DNA of 64,000 nt from Leifsonia sp. SCN 70-46 (GCA_001725325.1 MEFY01000002.1:496001-560000), one strand, 5' to 3'. Counted from the first letter of the stretch, positions 1-9,134 are shown. The notes: a model not told the origin generated them from the sequence alone. Program-made: numbers and translations.

Positions 1-645
1 GTAGTTCCACATGAACGTGAGGATCCCCAGCACGACGAGCATGGGCCGCGCCAGCGGCAGCGCGATCGTCCAGTAGATCCGGAACGCGCTCGCGCCGTCG
101 ATGGCGGCCGCCTCCTCCAACTCGCGGGGGAAGCCGAGGAAGGTCTGGCGCATGAGGAAGATGTTGTAGACGCTCATCGCGAACGGGATCACCAGAGCCG
201 CGAGGCTGTCGTACAGCCCGAGCCTCGTGATGATGATCATGTTCGGCACGAGCATCACGGTGCCCGGGACCATGAGCGAGGTGAGCGTGGCCCGGAACAG
301 CACCTCGCGGCCCTTGAAACGGATGCGCGCGAAGGCGTAACCGGCAAGGCTGTTGAAGAACAGGTTGATCACGGTCGCGATCGACGACACCAGAAGCGTG
401 TTGGTGAACAGCACTCCCACCTGCAGGTAGTCGAAGGCGTAGGTGTAGTTGTCGATGTGGAACTCGATGCCGCCGTCGGCGTTGAGGGGCAGCAGAGTGA
501 GGTTCGGCGAGAAGATCTGGCTGCCCGTCTTGAAGGACGAGAGGGCGAGCCAGACGAACGGGCCGACGAGCAGCACGACGAGGATGCCGAGGATGACGTA
601 GATGACCGCGCGCTCGGGGCGGACGGGACGTCGTCGATGAGCCAT
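1..645 (-). CDS. Sugar ABC transporter permease, MalG type (3' end cut by window edge)
   Basis: Inner-membrane permease of a carbohydrate ABC importer (CUT1/MalG-like). The 215 residues present include a first membrane segment at about residues 14-35, the conserved AGYAFARIRFKGR stretch (about 101-113) and the EAA loop that contacts the ATPase (about 178-201, EEAAAIDGASAFRIYW). The gene begins 8 bases after the stop of the MalF-like partner, with a GGGGCGG ribosome site before ATG, so it is the third gene of the binding protein-permease-permease operon. The C-terminal 60 or so residues lie off the left edge. No ATPase is seen; such operons usually share a distant MsmK/MsiK-type ATPase. The sugar cannot be told from the permease. 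Confidence 0.9.
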   Translation of the reverse strand, partial: MAHRRRPVRPERAVIYVILGILVVLLVGPFVWLALSSFKTGSQIFSPNLTLLPLNADGGIEFHIDNYTYAFDYLQVGVLFTNTLLVSSIATVINLFFNSLAGYAFARIRFKGREVLFRATLTSLMVPGTVMLVPNMIIITRLGLYDSLAALVIPFAMSVYNIFLMRQTFLGFPRELEEAAAIDGASAFRIYWTIALPLARPMLVVLGILTFMWNY

Positions 646-653
646 GACCGCCC

Positions 654-1559
654 CTACTCGAACTGCTGGGGGACGAGCTTGAAGCCGATCCACGTCACGA
701 CGAGGATGATGGCCAGCAGGATGTAGGACATGGCGGATGCCGTGCCCATCTCGAAGTACCGGAAGGCGTGGTTGTAGAGGCTCAGCAGGTAGGTCATGGT
801 CGTGCCGTCCGGTCCGCCGCCGGTCATGAGGTACATCTGGTCGAATGCCTGGAAGCCGCCGATGACCGCGGTGATGAGCAGGAAGAACAGCACCGGCTGG
901 ATCGCCGGCAGCGTCACCACCCGGAACCGCTGGAACGCGTTGGCTCCGTCGAGGGTGGCGGCTTCGTAGAGCGCCTCGTCGATCGACTTCATCGCCGACA
1001 CGAGGATGAGCACGTTGTACCCGAGACCACCCCAGATCGCCATGACGGCCAGGGATCCGAGCGCGGTGCTGGGGTCTCCGAGGAAGCTGACGTTGGTGCC
1101 GAGCAGTTTGTTGATGACGCCGAACTGCGGGTCGAGCATGAAGATCCACATCGCCGCGACGGCGACGATCGCTGTCACATTCGGGATGTAGTAGGCGGTC
1201 TTGAAGAACCCCTCGCCCTTCACATTCGCATTCAGGAGCGACGCGACGAGCAGCGCGATCACGAGCCCGAACGGGACACTCATGACGACGTACTTGAGCG
1301 TCACCCCGAGCGACGGCCAGAAGTCGGGATAGCGCGTGCCGTCGGTGAGCAGGTTGACGTAGTTGTCCAACCCCACGAACTCCGGAGCCGACCGCAGGTT
1401 CCAGTCGGTGAAGCTGATGACGAACGACATCAGCATCGGGAGCAGGAGGAAGACCAGGAAGTAGACGAGGAACGGCGAGATGAAGGCGTAGCCCGTGATG
1501 TTGTCCCTGATCCGGTACGACCGCCGGATGGCGGCCGTACCGGTCGTGCTCGTGCTCAT
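654..1559 (-). CDS. Sugar ABC transporter permease, MalF type
   Basis: The second permease of the same CUT1 importer, 301 residues, normal family length. It has a basic N-terminus, a first membrane segment at about 25-48, and the EAA motif LYEAATLDGANAFQRF near residue 200, followed by two more membrane segments. Its ATG overlaps the stop of the upstream binding-protein gene by 4 bases (ATGA), showing tight translational coupling. Expression should follow the ROK-controlled promoter near 2830. Substrate unknown; the neighbouring catabolic genes do not fix it. Confidence 0.92.
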   Translation of the reverse strand: MSTSTTGTAAIRRSYRIRDNITGYAFISPFLVYFLVFLLLPMLMSFVISFTDWNLRSAPEFVGLDNYVNLLTDGTRYPDFWPSLGVTLKYVVMSVPFGLVIALLVASLLNANVKGEGFFKTAYYIPNVTAIVAVAAMWIFMLDPQFGVINKLLGTNVSFLGDPSTALGSLAVMAIWGGLGYNVLILVSAMKSIDEALYEAATLDGANAFQRFRVVTLPAIQPVLFFLLITAVIGGFQAFDQMYLMTGGGPDGTTMTYLLSLYNHAFRYFEMGTASAMSYILLAIILVVTWIGFKLVPQQFE

Positions 1560-2779
1560 CGGAAGAGGATCGAATCTGCGGTCTTCTGCGCTTCGGGCAG
1601 CACCACGGCCGGGTCGGCGCCCGAGACGAGGATCGAGTCGAGCGCGGAACCGATCACCTCGTCGTTCACCTTCAGCCAGTCGGTCAGGGTCGGTCGCGAC
1701 ACTGCGGTCTCGAGCTGGGTGGCGAACGCCGCGAGGTAGGGGTCGGCGGTGTAGCCGAGCGACTGCGCGGCCTCGAGGTTGGCCGCGAAGTTGCCCGTGA
1801 CCCCCGCCATGACGGCGTTGCCCTTGGCGTTGGTCAGGTACTCCACGAACTCGTAGGCGAGGTCTGCCTTGGACGAGTTCGAGTACACGACCAGGTCCTC
1901 ACCGCCGATGTTCGAGATGGACTCGTGGCCGGGCTCGGCCGGGATCGGGGCGACGCCGAAGTCGAGGTCGGGGAAGTTCGTGCGCAGAGCCTCGATGTCC
2001 CACGGCCCGGAGAGCTTGTAGGCGATGAGGCCGTTGCCGAAGGCGTTCTGGCTCTCGCGCACGGCCTGGTCCGAGTAGCTCTGCAGTCCGACCAGCAGGT
2101 TGGCGGCGGCGATGCCCGCCTCACCCCCGAAGGTCGCCTCTGTCTGATCTGCGTTGACCATCGTGCCGCCCGCGCTCTGCACGAGGGCGGGGAACAGCCA
2201 CGCACCGTATCCCCCGGAGCCGATGCCTTCGAAGGCCGCGATGCTGCCGGGGGCGTACACGTCGGCGGCGGACTGGAGCCAGGCGTCCCAGTCCGACGGA
2301 GGAGTCGGCACGAGGGCCTTGTTGTAGAAGAGCGCGGCCGTGGTCATCGACAGCGGCAGGCCGTACACCTTGCCGTCGACGATGTTCGTGGCCATGGCGC
2401 CCTCGTAGAAGCTGTCGGCACCGAGGCCGGCGTCGAGCTTCTCGGTGACGTCCAGCAGCAGGCCGTCCTCGGCGAACTTCGCGATGAGCGGCTGGTCGAG
2501 GTAGGAGACGTCCGGGTTGCGGCCGGCGGCGATCGAGGAGTTGATCTTCGTGTTGAAGCCGTCCTTGGGAACGTAGGTCACCTTGACGTCTACGTCGTGC
2601 TCGGTCTCGAACTCGGCGATCAGGCCGTCGAGGGCCTCCTTCTGCGCCTTGGAGTTCGGCTCGTACGCCCAGAACGTGAGCGCGTCGGATCCACCGCCCG
2701 GAGCGGCGCCGGTGCAGCCGCTCAAGACCAGGGCGGCGGCGGCCGCGATTGCGATGGCGGCGGAACGGACTGGCAACAT
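1556..2779 (-). CDS. Sugar ABC transporter solute-binding lipoprotein
   Basis: Extracellular carbohydrate-binding protein (family 1 solute-binding protein), 407 residues from the chosen start. A lipoprotein signal with lipobox LVLSGC (Cys22) is followed by a Gly/Ser-rich linker and the usual FWAYEPNSKAQKEALDGLI beginning of the mature protein. Two ATG codons are adjacent (2780-2782 and 2777-2779); the GAGGAG ribosome site fits the second better (6-base gap). A longer in-frame start at 2839 would give a non-signal N-terminus and is unlikely. First gene of the operon, divergent from the ROK repressor. The bound sugar cannot be read from the sequence. Confidence 0.93.
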   Translation of the reverse strand: MLPVRSAAIAIAAAAALVLSGCTGAAPGGGSDALTFWAYEPNSKAQKEALDGLIAEFETEHDVDVKVTYVPKDGFNTKINSSIAAGRNPDVSYLDQPLIAKFAEDGLLLDVTEKLDAGLGADSFYEGAMATNIVDGKVYGLPLSMTTAALFYNKALVPTPPSDWDAWLQSAADVYAPGSIAAFEGIGSGGYGAWLFPALVQSAGGTMVNADQTEATFGGEAGIAAANLLVGLQSYSDQAVRESQNAFGNGLIAYKLSGPWDIEALRTNFPDLDFGVAPIPAEPGHESISNIGGEDLVVYSNSSKADLAYEFVEYLTNAKGNAVMAGVTGNFAANLEAAQSLGYTADPYLAAFATQLETAVSRPTLTDWLKVNDEVIGSALDSILVSGADPAVVLPEAQKTADSILFR

Positions 2780-2831
2780 CATTGTCTCCTCAAGCTGTTC
2801 GTCGATGAACGTGGATCGAGCATAACCTAGT

Positions 2832-2878
2832 TTGTCCAAAGTTTGAACTATTACTTTGCCCTGTAGTCTTGTTCAAAG
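2832..2878. promoter_or_regulatory. Candidate ROK operator pair between the divergent genes
   Basis: Two near-identical 10-mers, TTGTCCAAAG (2832-2841) and TTGTTCAAAG (2869-2878), lie 37 bases apart in the AT-rich gap between the binding-protein gene and the ROK gene. The first copy also sits in a weak inverted repeat, TAGTT...AACTA (2828-2850). Repeated AT-rich sites in a divergent gap beside a ROK gene are the usual arrangement for local sugar repressors. This is inferred from pattern and position only. Confidence 0.45.
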
Positions 2879-2906
2879 CAATAACAAACCCTGACCAGGT
2901 GCCCCC

Positions 2907-4115
2907 ATGAATCAGCCCCGTGCGATGAACGGACTCACGCGCCTGAAGCGCGCCAACCTCACCGAACTGCTGAGGCTCATCCACTTCCACGGCGAGCTCT
3001 CGCGCAGCCAGCTCGCCGAAGAGGCCAACATCACGCGCTCCTCAGTATTGGGTCTCGTCGCCGAGCTCGAGGACCGTGGCCTCGTCGAGCAGGTCACCGG
3101 ACTGGCGACTGGCGAGATCGGCCGACCGAGCACGCTCGTCCGCCCGAGCGAGAACATCGTGGTCTTCACCGTCGCGCCGCTCTACGACTCGATCGTGGTC
3201 GCCACCGTCACCTTCGCCGGGAAGGTCGTCCGGCGTGACACGCGCATCCTCCAGGAACTCCCCACCCCCCAGGAGTTCACGAGGGCGGCCGCCGAGCTGA
3301 TCGCCGAGCAGACCCTCCAGCTGGACCCCAACGCCCTCATCGCCGGAATCGGCGTGGCGATCCCCGGCCACGTGCGCATGGATGAGGGCGTCGTCCGCAA
3401 CGCCTACTCCCTGGCCTGGAACGACGTGCCGCTCGCACAGATGCTGTCGGAGGCGACGGCGCTACCCACCTGGCTCGCCAACGACGGCTCGCTCGCGAGC
3501 CTCGCCGAGTACCGGTTCGGCGCCGGCAAGGGTCTTTCGAACCTCATCCTCCTGCTCGGCGCCGTCGGAGGCATCGGCGGCGGCATCATCGTCGACGGCA
3601 ACCTCGTGCGCGGACGCGACGGCTTCGCGGGCGAGCTCGGCCACGCCCCCATCTCGGACGACGAACGGTCCAGCTACGCCGGCATACCGGGAAGCCTCGA
3701 CTCGATGGTGAATCGACTCGAGCTGATCAACGCCCTCGGACTGGCGCGCGCAGACGACGAGACCCTGGCTGCGGCAGTGCGCCGCCGAGCGCACGAACCA
3801 GAGCTCAGCGCCCTTCTCGAGCACCAAGCCGACTATCTCGGCAGGGCCCTGGGCATGTTCATCAACATGTTCAATCCGGAGGCCATAGTCCTGACCGGGT
3901 ACCTCAGGATCATCTTCGAAGTCAGACGCGACCGTGTGATGCAGTCGGTCCGACGCGACGCCCTCGCCCAGCTCGCGGAAGGCTGCGAGATCCGGCTTGA
4001 CGCGCTCGGCGCCGACATCCTGTCCATCGGGGCGGCCGAACTCCCGCTGGGCCAGCTCATCGGCAACCCGACAGAGCATCCTCTCGCCAAGGGCGCGGTC
4101 ACGACTCCCGCCTAG
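2907..4115 (+). CDS. ROK-family transcriptional repressor
   Basis: Sugar-responsive regulator of the ROK (repressor, ORF, kinase) family, 402 residues. An N-terminal winged helix (about 15-80, SRSQLAEEANITRSSVLGLVAEL) is followed by the ROK fold with the glycine-rich stretches GIGVAIPGHV and GAVGGIGGGIIVDG. The zinc-binding CxCGxxGC motif normally found after the GELGH sequence is absent: the chain runs GELGHAPISDDERSSYAG. It is therefore a sensor rather than a kinase. Divergent from the ABC operon, it most likely represses that operon and itself. The start at 2907 has no strong ribosome site; the ATG at 2925 (MNGLTRL) is an alternative. Confidence 0.88.
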   Translation: MNQPRAMNGLTRLKRANLTELLRLIHFHGELSRSQLAEEANITRSSVLGLVAELEDRGLVEQVTGLATGEIGRPSTLVRPSENIVVFTVAPLYDSIVVATVTFAGKVVRRDTRILQELPTPQEFTRAAAELIAEQTLQLDPNALIAGIGVAIPGHVRMDEGVVRNAYSLAWNDVPLAQMLSEATALPTWLANDGSLASLAEYRFGAGKGLSNLILLLGAVGGIGGGIIVDGNLVRGRDGFAGELGHAPISDDERSSYAGIPGSLDSMVNRLELINALGLARADDETLAAAVRRRAHEPELSALLEHQADYLGRALGMFINMFNPEAIVLTGYLRIIFEVRRDRVMQSVRRDALAQLAEGCEIRLDALGADILSIGAAELPLGQLIGNPTEHPLAKGAVTTPA

Positions 4116-4146
4116 ATCGCGGGCTCGTTCGCCGTCCTGTTCTGGC

Positions 4147-5352
4147 CTAGGCCCCGTCGGCCCAGCGCAGCGCGAGTGCGAACTCCACGGCGTCCTGATG
4201 TCGCACGGGCGAGTACCCGGTGAGCTCCTCGATCTTGCGGATGCGGTGCGCGATGGTGTTGACGTGCACGAACAGTGCCCGCGCCGCGCGCGACTGCGAT
4301 AGGTCGTGCTCGAGCAGGGATCGCACCGTGTCGACGAGATAGGGGTGGGCCTCGAGCGGTTCGAGCCGCGACTGCACGCGCGCGGCGGAGGTCGACGGGC
4401 GCCCGTCGAGGAGGATGTCGACGAGCGCATCCTGGTGATGCACCACGACGCGGGCATCCCGGGCACGTGCCCCCGCACGAGCGGCTCCCGCGGCCTGGTG
4501 GCACGAGGTGGCGAGTCGGGCGAGATCGTCTGTCAGCTCACCCACGCCGAGCCGGATCCTCGAACTGCCCTCGAAGGCGTCGACGCACTGGCGGATGGCG
4601 CGCACCGCCGACTCGCGGTCGTCCCGCGCGTTGACGAGTCCTATCTGGAGCCCGAGCCCCTCGCCCGTGAGCACGACGTTCGCCGTCGCGTGCAGAGAAG
4701 CGGCCAGCCTGCGTCGGAACCTCTCCACCTCGAAGCGGTCGTAGTCGGGGTCGCGCGGCTCGCCGTTGTCGAGAGAGCCGTCGATGGCGAACGCGATCGC
4801 GAACCAGTGGCCCTTGAACGGCAGGCCGAGCGCGCGCGCACCCTCGACCAGTCGCCCCTCGTCAGCATGGTCGGCGTCCACGACCATCCTGACGACCTCC
4901 AGTTCCGCGCGCCGCCGCGTGGCATCCATCGCCGTGGCCGTCTCCCGATAGGCGGCGATCATCCGGTCGGTCAGCACGTCGAAGGTCGTGAGCAGCAGCT
5001 CGACGCTGCGCTCGACGACCCGGTGCGGCCACGACTCCGAGGCCGCGAGCAGGTCGAGCATCACGACTCGCTCGGTCGAGCGGTAGGCCTGGATCACGGA
5101 TTCGAGAGGCACGAGCTGGGTGGCCCGCCGCCTGCCGAGAGAGCCTGCGTCCTGTAACGCCGTCGGTGGGATGACGCCCCGGCCGATGACGTCGACGGCG
5201 AGCGTGATGTTCACCCGCACCGAGGCCCGGAGCTCCTCCTCGTCGAAGAACTGGGACGAGTACCCCTCGTAGACCCGCCACATGAGGTCGAAGGCGCGAG
5301 CGGTGAGTTCGGTGACCTCTGGCCGATATTCCGCACCGTGCTGTGAAACCAT
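4147..5352 (-). CDS. PucR/CdaR-type transcriptional regulator
   Basis: A 401-residue regulator whose last 70 residues carry the PucR C-terminal helix-turn-helix (LLEHDLSQSRAARALFVHVNTIAHRIRKIEELTG). The middle has the GGDEF-like domain common in CdaR/PucR proteins, and the N-terminal third is a helical sensor-like region. The start at 5352 is preferred over an ATG at 5409 because a -10-like TATCCT (complement of 5359-5364) lies exactly 6 bases upstream and there is no ribosome site, a leaderless arrangement. It is divergent from the 5467-9134 operon, which it probably activates. The effector is unknown. Confidence 0.82.
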   Translation of the reverse strand: MVSQHGAEYRPEVTELTARAFDLMWRVYEGYSSQFFDEEELRASVRVNITLAVDVIGRGVIPPTALQDAGSLGRRRATQLVPLESVIQAYRSTERVVMLDLLAASESWPHRVVERSVELLLTTFDVLTDRMIAAYRETATAMDATRRRAELEVVRMVVDADHADEGRLVEGARALGLPFKGHWFAIAFAIDGSLDNGEPRDPDYDRFEVERFRRRLAASLHATANVVLTGEGLGLQIGLVNARDDRESAVRAIRQCVDAFEGSSRIRLGVGELTDDLARLATSCHQAAGAARAGARARDARVVVHHQDALVDILLDGRPSTSAARVQSRLEPLEAHPYLVDTVRSLLEHDLSQSRAARALFVHVNTIAHRIRKIEELTGYSPVRHQDAVEFALALRWADGA

Positions 5353-5466
5353 CACAACAGGATAGGCGATGTCAGGATTCTTCTGCCATCGACATTGTGT
5401 AGTACGCACGTCAGGCTTTGTCTATCGGCGAAGGCGCCGGTGCAGGCAAGGAAGGACGACGTGATC

Positions 5467-6483
5467 ATGAATGCCCTGGACCTCATCGAGGAGGAGCTCT
5501 CGGAGCCGACGCCCGGGGTCGCCGACGACCTCGCGAGCCTCGACGGCGACATCGTCGTGCTCGGCGTGGGCGGCAAGGTGGGTCCGAGCGTCGCGATCAT
5601 GGCCCAGCGTGCGATCGAGTCGGCCGGTCTCGACAAGCGCGTGTTCGGCGTCGCGCGTTTCAGCGACGAACGTGCCAAGAGCTCGCTCGAGCGCCACGGC
5701 GTCATCCCGGTCCAGGCCGACCTGACGGACGACCGCCAGCTCGCGTCGCTGCCCGACGCTCCCAACGTGATCTACATGGCGGGCAAGAAGTTCGGCACCG
5801 TCGGGGAGGAGCACACGACGTGGATGATGAACTCCTACCTCCCCGGCCGGGTCGCCGATCGCTACAGGCAGTCTCGGATCGTCGCGTTCTCGACGCTCGT
5901 CACCTACCCGCTCGCCGACGCGGGCCTCGGGGGCTCCCGCGAGTCGGATGCGCAGGGCCCGATCGGCGAGTACGCGGCGTCGTGCCTCGGGCGCGAGCGT
6001 GTCTTCGAGCACTTCTCCCGGGTCAACGGCACACCCGTGCTGCTGTTCCGCCTCGCCTACGCGATCGAGACCCGGTACGGGGTGCTGCTCGAGATCGCCC
6101 GCGCGGTGAAGGACGGCGTGGCCATCCCCCTCGAGATGGGGCACGTGAGCGTCATCTGGCAGCGGGATGTCGCGGGGTACGCCCTGCGAAGCCTGCGCCT
6201 GGCCGCGACGCCACCGCGAGCGCTCAACATCACCGGTCCCGAGATCGTGTCGGTGAGGTGGCTCGCCCACCGCTTCGCCGAGCGATTCGGCGTGGAGCCC
6301 GTGTTCGAGGGGACCGAATCCGGCACGGCCTACGTGCTCGACGGAAGCGACCTGCAGTCGGAGTTCGGCTTCCCCACGACGACGCTTCAGGAGATGATCG
6401 GCCGGGTGGCCGAATGGGTGGAGGAATCCGGTCCCACCATCGGCAAGCCGACCAAGTTCCAGATTCGGGATGGCGCGTTCTGA
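5467..6483 (+). CDS. NAD-dependent epimerase/dehydratase-like protein (atypical SDR)
   Basis: Extended short-chain dehydrogenase/reductase-like protein of 338 residues. A Rossmann start (DIVVLGVGGKVGPSVAIMAQ, about 28-47) and the C-terminal NITGPEIVSVRWLAHRF segment resemble NAD-dependent sugar epimerases. The catalytic YxxxK is not intact: the expected place reads YAASCLGRE, with Cys where Lys belongs. Either the chemistry differs or the protein is not a classical oxidoreductase. The start has an AAGGAAGGA ribosome site. First gene of a four-gene operon whose next gene overlaps its stop by one base; divergent from the PucR-type regulator. The reaction is not known. Confidence 0.78.
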   Translation: MNALDLIEEELSEPTPGVADDLASLDGDIVVLGVGGKVGPSVAIMAQRAIESAGLDKRVFGVARFSDERAKSSLERHGVIPVQADLTDDRQLASLPDAPNVIYMAGKKFGTVGEEHTTWMMNSYLPGRVADRYRQSRIVAFSTLVTYPLADAGLGGSRESDAQGPIGEYAASCLGRERVFEHFSRVNGTPVLLFRLAYAIETRYGVLLEIARAVKDGVAIPLEMGHVSVIWQRDVAGYALRSLRLAATPPRALNITGPEIVSVRWLAHRFAERFGVEPVFEGTESGTAYVLDGSDLQSEFGFPTTTLQEMIGRVAEWVEESGPTIGKPTKFQIRDGAF

Positions 6484-7184
6484 TGCCGCTCGCGCGCGGA
6501 GCGTTGATCAACTGGATCGACATCGACGACGCCGACACGGCGCTCTTCGAGACGTGGTACCAGGGCGAACATCTCGAGGAACGGGTGGGCGTGCCGGGGT
6601 TCATCCGCGGCCGGCGATTCCGCGCGGTGGACCGCCGTGCCCCTGGGCAGTACCTCACCATCTACACGACCGAGGATCTCGCGGTGCTGTCCTCGACGGC
6701 GTACCTGTCGCGGCTCGACAACCCGACCGGCCTCACCCGCGACGTCGTGGCGCGGTTCACGACCTTCCGCCGGGCGGCGAGTCGCATCACCGCGCGCGAG
6801 GGCGAGGCCACGTCGGGTCGGGTGGCGGTGGTCGAGTTCGACCCCGAGACCACTCGGGGTGTCGCGGAGCGACTCGGATCGGGCATCCTCGCAGGAGCCC
6901 GGCGCCGCAGGCACGTGCTCTCCGCGATGTTCTTCGAGCCCGACACCGCGACGACCGCCGCGAAGGCCGCCACCGAGGAGGGCCAGGCGGGCACCGAGAG
7001 CCTGGGTCCGGCGCTGTTGGTGCTCGAGGTGCCCTCGACGGACGAGCCGGCCTGGCTCCACGGCATCGTCGACGAGCTCGAGGCGGTGGGCGCCGTCGCG
7101 GTCGACGGCGTGCGGCTCTACGACCTGGTCGCGGACCTCGCTCATGATCAGCTGGAGGAAGGGAGCGACAGTGCGAGTCGCTAA
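6483..7184 (+). CDS. EthD/DUF4286-like conserved protein
   Basis: A 233-residue protein with no recognised catalytic site. The segment FETWYQGEHLEERVGVPGF is typical of EthD-like dimeric alpha/beta-barrel proteins, which often accompany catabolic enzymes. A second half (about 105-215) may repeat the fold more loosely. The ATG overlaps the preceding TGA by one base, and the next gene starts 14 bases before this one ends, so it is translated with the operon. Function unknown; a role in intermediate handling in the same pathway is inferred from position only. Confidence 0.72.
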   Translation: MPLARGALINWIDIDDADTALFETWYQGEHLEERVGVPGFIRGRRFRAVDRRAPGQYLTIYTTEDLAVLSSTAYLSRLDNPTGLTRDVVARFTTFRRAASRITAREGEATSGRVAVVEFDPETTRGVAERLGSGILAGARRRRHVLSAMFFEPDTATTAAKAATEEGQAGTESLGPALLVLEVPSTDEPAWLHGIVDELEAVGAVAVDGVRLYDLVADLAHDQLEEGSDSASR

Positions 7185-8010
7185 CCACGAGGGGCGCCTC
7201 GTCATCGTCACCGCCGACGGGGCCATCGATGTCGAGAGGGCGAGCGGGGGACGCTTCGGCCCGGCCCCGATGTCGGCGTTCGACGACTGGGCCGCGTTCC
7301 GCGCGTGGGCAGAGACCCAGTCCGGCACCGCGGCCGCGCTCGACCCCTCGCGCCTCGGACCGCCCGTGCCCTCCCCGCGCCAGATCTTCGCTGTCGGGCT
7401 CAACTATGTGCGCCACGCGGCCGAGTCCGGTCTGCCGCTGCCCGAACGACCCCTCGTGTTCACCAAGTTCGCCAGCGCTCTCACCGGCCCGTTCGGCGAG
7501 GTGCACCTCCCGAGCGCGAGCGTGGACTGGGAGGTCGAGCTCGTCGTCGTGGTCGGAAGGGAAGGGCGTCACGTCGCGGCGGCGGATGCCTGGGGCTACG
7601 TGGCGGGGCTGACCGCCGGCCAGGACTTCTCCGACCGGGAGGTGCAGTCGGCAGGCTCCCCACCCCAGTTCAGCCTCGGCAAGTCGTTTCCGGGATTCGC
7701 GCCCATCGGCCCGTATCTGGTGTCGGTCGACGAGTTCGCCGATCCCGACGACCTGCGGGTGACGACGACGGTCGACTCCGAGGTCAAGCAGGACTCGCGC
7801 AGCTCCGACCTGGTCTTCAGCGTCCCGTACCTCGTCTCCTATCTCTCGAGCATCGTCACCCTGCTGCCCGGTGACCTCATCTTCACGGGAACCCCGGAGG
7901 GCGTGGGCCTGGGCCAGACGCCACCCGTGTACCTGCGCGACGGCCAAGTCGTCCAGACCACCATCGAGACCATCGGATCGATGCGGCACGTGATGCGAGC
8001 ATCACGATGA
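7171..8010 (+). CDS. Fumarylacetoacetate hydrolase (FAH) family protein
   Basis: A 279-residue FAH-superfamily enzyme; the family cleaves C-C bonds in, or isomerises or decarboxylates, 2,4-diketo or enol acids. Recognisable motifs are LNYVRHAAES, DWEVELVVVVG (acidic metal ligands), AGQDFSDR, the GKSFPGFAPIGP loop and FTGTPEGVG. The start is the GTG at 7171 with a GGAGGAAGGGA ribosome site, overlapping the previous gene by 14 bases. In the oxidative deoxysugar pathways (L-rhamnonate, L-fuconate) a FAH enzyme performs the last cleavage, so a 2,4-diketo-3-deoxy sugar acid is one possible substrate. Aromatic meta-cleavage products are another. Confidence 0.88.
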   Translation: MRVANHEGRLVIVTADGAIDVERASGGRFGPAPMSAFDDWAAFRAWAETQSGTAAALDPSRLGPPVPSPRQIFAVGLNYVRHAAESGLPLPERPLVFTKFASALTGPFGEVHLPSASVDWEVELVVVVGREGRHVAAADAWGYVAGLTAGQDFSDREVQSAGSPPQFSLGKSFPGFAPIGPYLVSVDEFADPDDLRVTTTVDSEVKQDSRSSDLVFSVPYLVSYLSSIVTLLPGDLIFTGTPEGVGLGQTPPVYLRDGQVVQTTIETIGSMRHVMRASR

Positions 8011-9134
8011 CCGGCACGATGCGGGCCGCCGTGTGGGAGGCCGGGTCCCCCCTGCGGGTCGAGACGATCCCCATCCCCGTGCCGCGGGCCGGGGAGGCGC
8101 TCGTGCAGGTGTCCGCGTGCGGCGTGTGCCACACCGACCTGCACGTCATGAAGGGCGAGGTGCGGTTCCCCTCCCCCGCCGTGCTCGGCCACGAGATCTC
8201 AGGACGGGTGGTGGAGATCGGCCTGGGAACACGGCCGGAGCAGATTCCCGCGGGCATCGAGCTGGGCGACCGGGTCGTCGGCGCGTTCATCATGCCGTGC
8301 GGAACGTGCCGGCGCTGCGAATCGGGCCGCGACGACCTGTGCGAGCGGTTCTTCGAGCTGAACCGTCTGCGGGGTGTGCTCTATGACGGCACGAGCCGAC
8401 TGGAACGCGCCGACGGTTCGAGCCTGGCGATGTACTCGATGGCGGGCCTGGCCGAGTACTGCGTCATTCCGCTGACCGCGCTCGCCGCGCTCCCGCACGA
8501 CCTGCCGGAGTTCGAGTCGGCGGTGCTGGGGTGCGCCGGCCTCACCGCGTTCGGAGCCGTGCATCGGGCGTCGGGAATCACCGAGGGGGATGCCGTGGCC
8601 GTCATCGCGGTGGGCGGGATCGGCCTCTCCATCGTCCAGCTCGCCCGGGCCGCGGGGGCGTCGACGGTCGTCGCCGTCGATCTCGACGACGCGAAGCTCC
8701 GGATGGCTGCCGACCTCGGTGCGACGCACACGATCAACGCCCGGGCCGAGTCGGATCCGGTCGCCGCGGTACGAGCACTCGTGCCCGGGGGTGTCGATGT
8801 GGCCTTCGAGGCTATCGGCACGCCCGCGACGCTCGCGCAGGCAGTCGCGATGCTCGCCGAAGGCGGCCGGGCGGTCGCGGTCGGGATCGCCGCGGGGGAC
8901 GCCGCGGTGAGCATCCCGATCACACCGCTCGTGCGGCGAGCCCAGAGCATCGTGGGGTCGTTCGGGGCGCGGACCCGCACCGACCTGCCGGAGGTCATCC
9001 GCCTGTCGCTCGAGGGACGGCTCTCACTGGCCGACACCGTGAGCCGCTCCTACGACCTCGACGAGGTGGCCGCCGCGTTCGACGACCTGGGCAGGGGTGC
9101 CATCGCCGGACGTGCGATCGTGCGGATGCGCTAG
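8007..9134 (+). CDS. Zinc-dependent alcohol/polyol dehydrogenase (MDR family)
   Basis: Medium-chain dehydrogenase, 375 residues. The catalytic zinc site is seen in CGVCHTDLHVMKG and GHEISGRV. The four structural-zinc cysteines are in CGTCRRCESGRDDLC. The cofactor fold is at about 190-222 (AVIAVGGIGLSIVQLA), and the acidic VDLDD after the second strand suggests NAD rather than NADP. Its ATG overlaps the FAH stop by 4 bases, making it the last gene of the operon. It ends 4 bases into the convergent hydroxyacid dehydrogenase gene. It probably oxidises a hydroxyl of the pathway substrate; the compound is unknown. Confidence 0.9.
   Translation: MTGTMRAAVWEAGSPLRVETIPIPVPRAGEALVQVSACGVCHTDLHVMKGEVRFPSPAVLGHEISGRVVEIGLGTRPEQIPAGIELGDRVVGAFIMPCGTCRRCESGRDDLCERFFELNRLRGVLYDGTSRLERADGSSLAMYSMAGLAEYCVIPLTALAALPHDLPEFESAVLGCAGLTAFGAVHRASGITEGDAVAVIAVGGIGLSIVQLARAAGASTVVAVDLDDAKLRMAADLGATHTINARAESDPVAAVRALVPGGVDVAFEAIGTPATLAQAVAMLAEGGRAVAVGIAAGDAAVSIPITPLVRRAQSIVGSFGARTRTDLPEVIRLSLEGRLSLADTVSRSYDLDEVAAAFDDLGRGAIAGRAIVRMR

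Noticed and set aside
4147-5157. Open plus-strand frames opposite the PucR-type gene
   Set aside because: No start signals or motifs; composition typical of antisense frames.
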